Below are positions 63,838 through 64,000 of a stretch of DNA of 64,000 bases, in pieces. Made by a program: the position numbers and the translations under genes. The notes beneath the pieces were generated by a model that saw only the letters and a list, made by a program, of their open reading frames with translations, had not been told where the DNA came from and did not search any database. The DNA comes from Dulcicalothrix desertica PCC 7102 (GTDB lineage Bacteria > Cyanobacteriota > Cyanobacteriia > Cyanobacteriales > Nostocaceae): contig NZ_RSCL01000003.1 in NCBI RefSeq assembly GCF_003991905.1, positions 459,234-523,233 of the forward strand, in the 5' to 3' direction. Every line of letters starts with the position of its first letter. Within the stretch, counting starts at the first letter, position 1.

Positions 63838-64000
63838 AACGATTTTATATTTTTATATAACTATTATCTATAATCCTAATAATTTTTAAGGACGCATAAC
63901 TGTAATTTTTCCTTTGTGTGCTTTATGGTTTATTCTTCTTACAGCATATTCAAAAGTATATTTATTTACCACAAAAACACAGAGGTTACAGAGAAAAGAA
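63838..64000. other. Right edge: promoter region and a repeat
   Basis: AT-rich DNA upstream of the GTPase gene. The last 34 bases are a diverged copy of the 'accacagagacgcagagg' repeat (253-283). Confidence 0.5.

Noticed and set aside
1-64000. tRNA, rRNA, tmRNA or CRISPR loci
   Set aside because: No T-arm GGTTCGAATCC-type signals in gaps and no regularly spaced direct repeats; the short repeats present are dispersed stem-loops.

Overview
The window reads as the chromosome of a low-GC filamentous cyanobacterium, most likely a heterocystous Nostocales of the Calothrix/Rivularia kind. Support comes from a cyAbrB regulator, DUF3082 behind ispE, a DUF1400 alpha/beta hydrolase, CHASE2 and AAA-like signalling proteins, giant Ser/Thr-kinase/histidine-kinase fusions, nifJ, and several families of short stem-loop repeats. 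I saw no copy of the usual cyanobacterial palindrome GCGATCGC. Instead GGCGCC occurs about 120 times by hand count, roughly one per 530 bases, which makes it a HIP-like repeat of this genome. I found no tRNA, rRNA or CRISPR array.

Layout. 1-9 kb: end of an unknown gene, ispE and a DUF3082 protein, a two-RCK membrane protein, the ammonium transporter amt on the minus strand with a possible NtcA site far upstream, a decayed Uma2-type gene and a fatty acid desaturase. 9.4-18.8 kb: three consecutive sensor kinases. 18.9-30.3 kb: metabolic and hypothetical genes, including a two-gene operon with a Ro60/TROVE-like von Willebrand A protein, an HtrA-type protease, polyphosphate glucokinase, a creatininase-family protein and a dienelactone hydrolase. 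Two small minus-strand genes here share a structured leader. 30.5-32.4 kb: DAHP synthase flanked by two paralogous small genes.

32.4-42.2 kb is the most interesting part. nifJ (pyruvate:ferredoxin/flavodoxin oxidoreductase) is cut into two pieces by a 6,208 bp element bounded by 12 bp direct repeats. Exact excision would restore one frame of 1,176 codons across the expected motif. The element carries a XisF-like large serine recombinase whose ATG directly follows the stop of the truncated nifJ, a cyAbrB paralogue, a ThiE/TenI-like protein, a frameshifted lipoprotein and several broken gene fragments, including an unusually GC-rich one. This fits a developmentally excised element of the nifD/fdxN/hupL kind.

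42.9-64 kb: a DUF1400 hydrolase, a CHASE2/AAA protein, three related GGDEF proteins (two fused to AAA-like modules), DNA polymerase IV, a hybrid histidine kinase, a CobW GTPase in an operon with a DUF2237 protein, a membrane protein with five TM-helix repeats, a 5'-truncated nuclease-like gene and a DUF697-type GTPase. Many intergenic stretches are filled by dispersed stem-loop repeats. Several lie between convergent genes and probably serve as terminators, and one even supplies the last codons of two genes.
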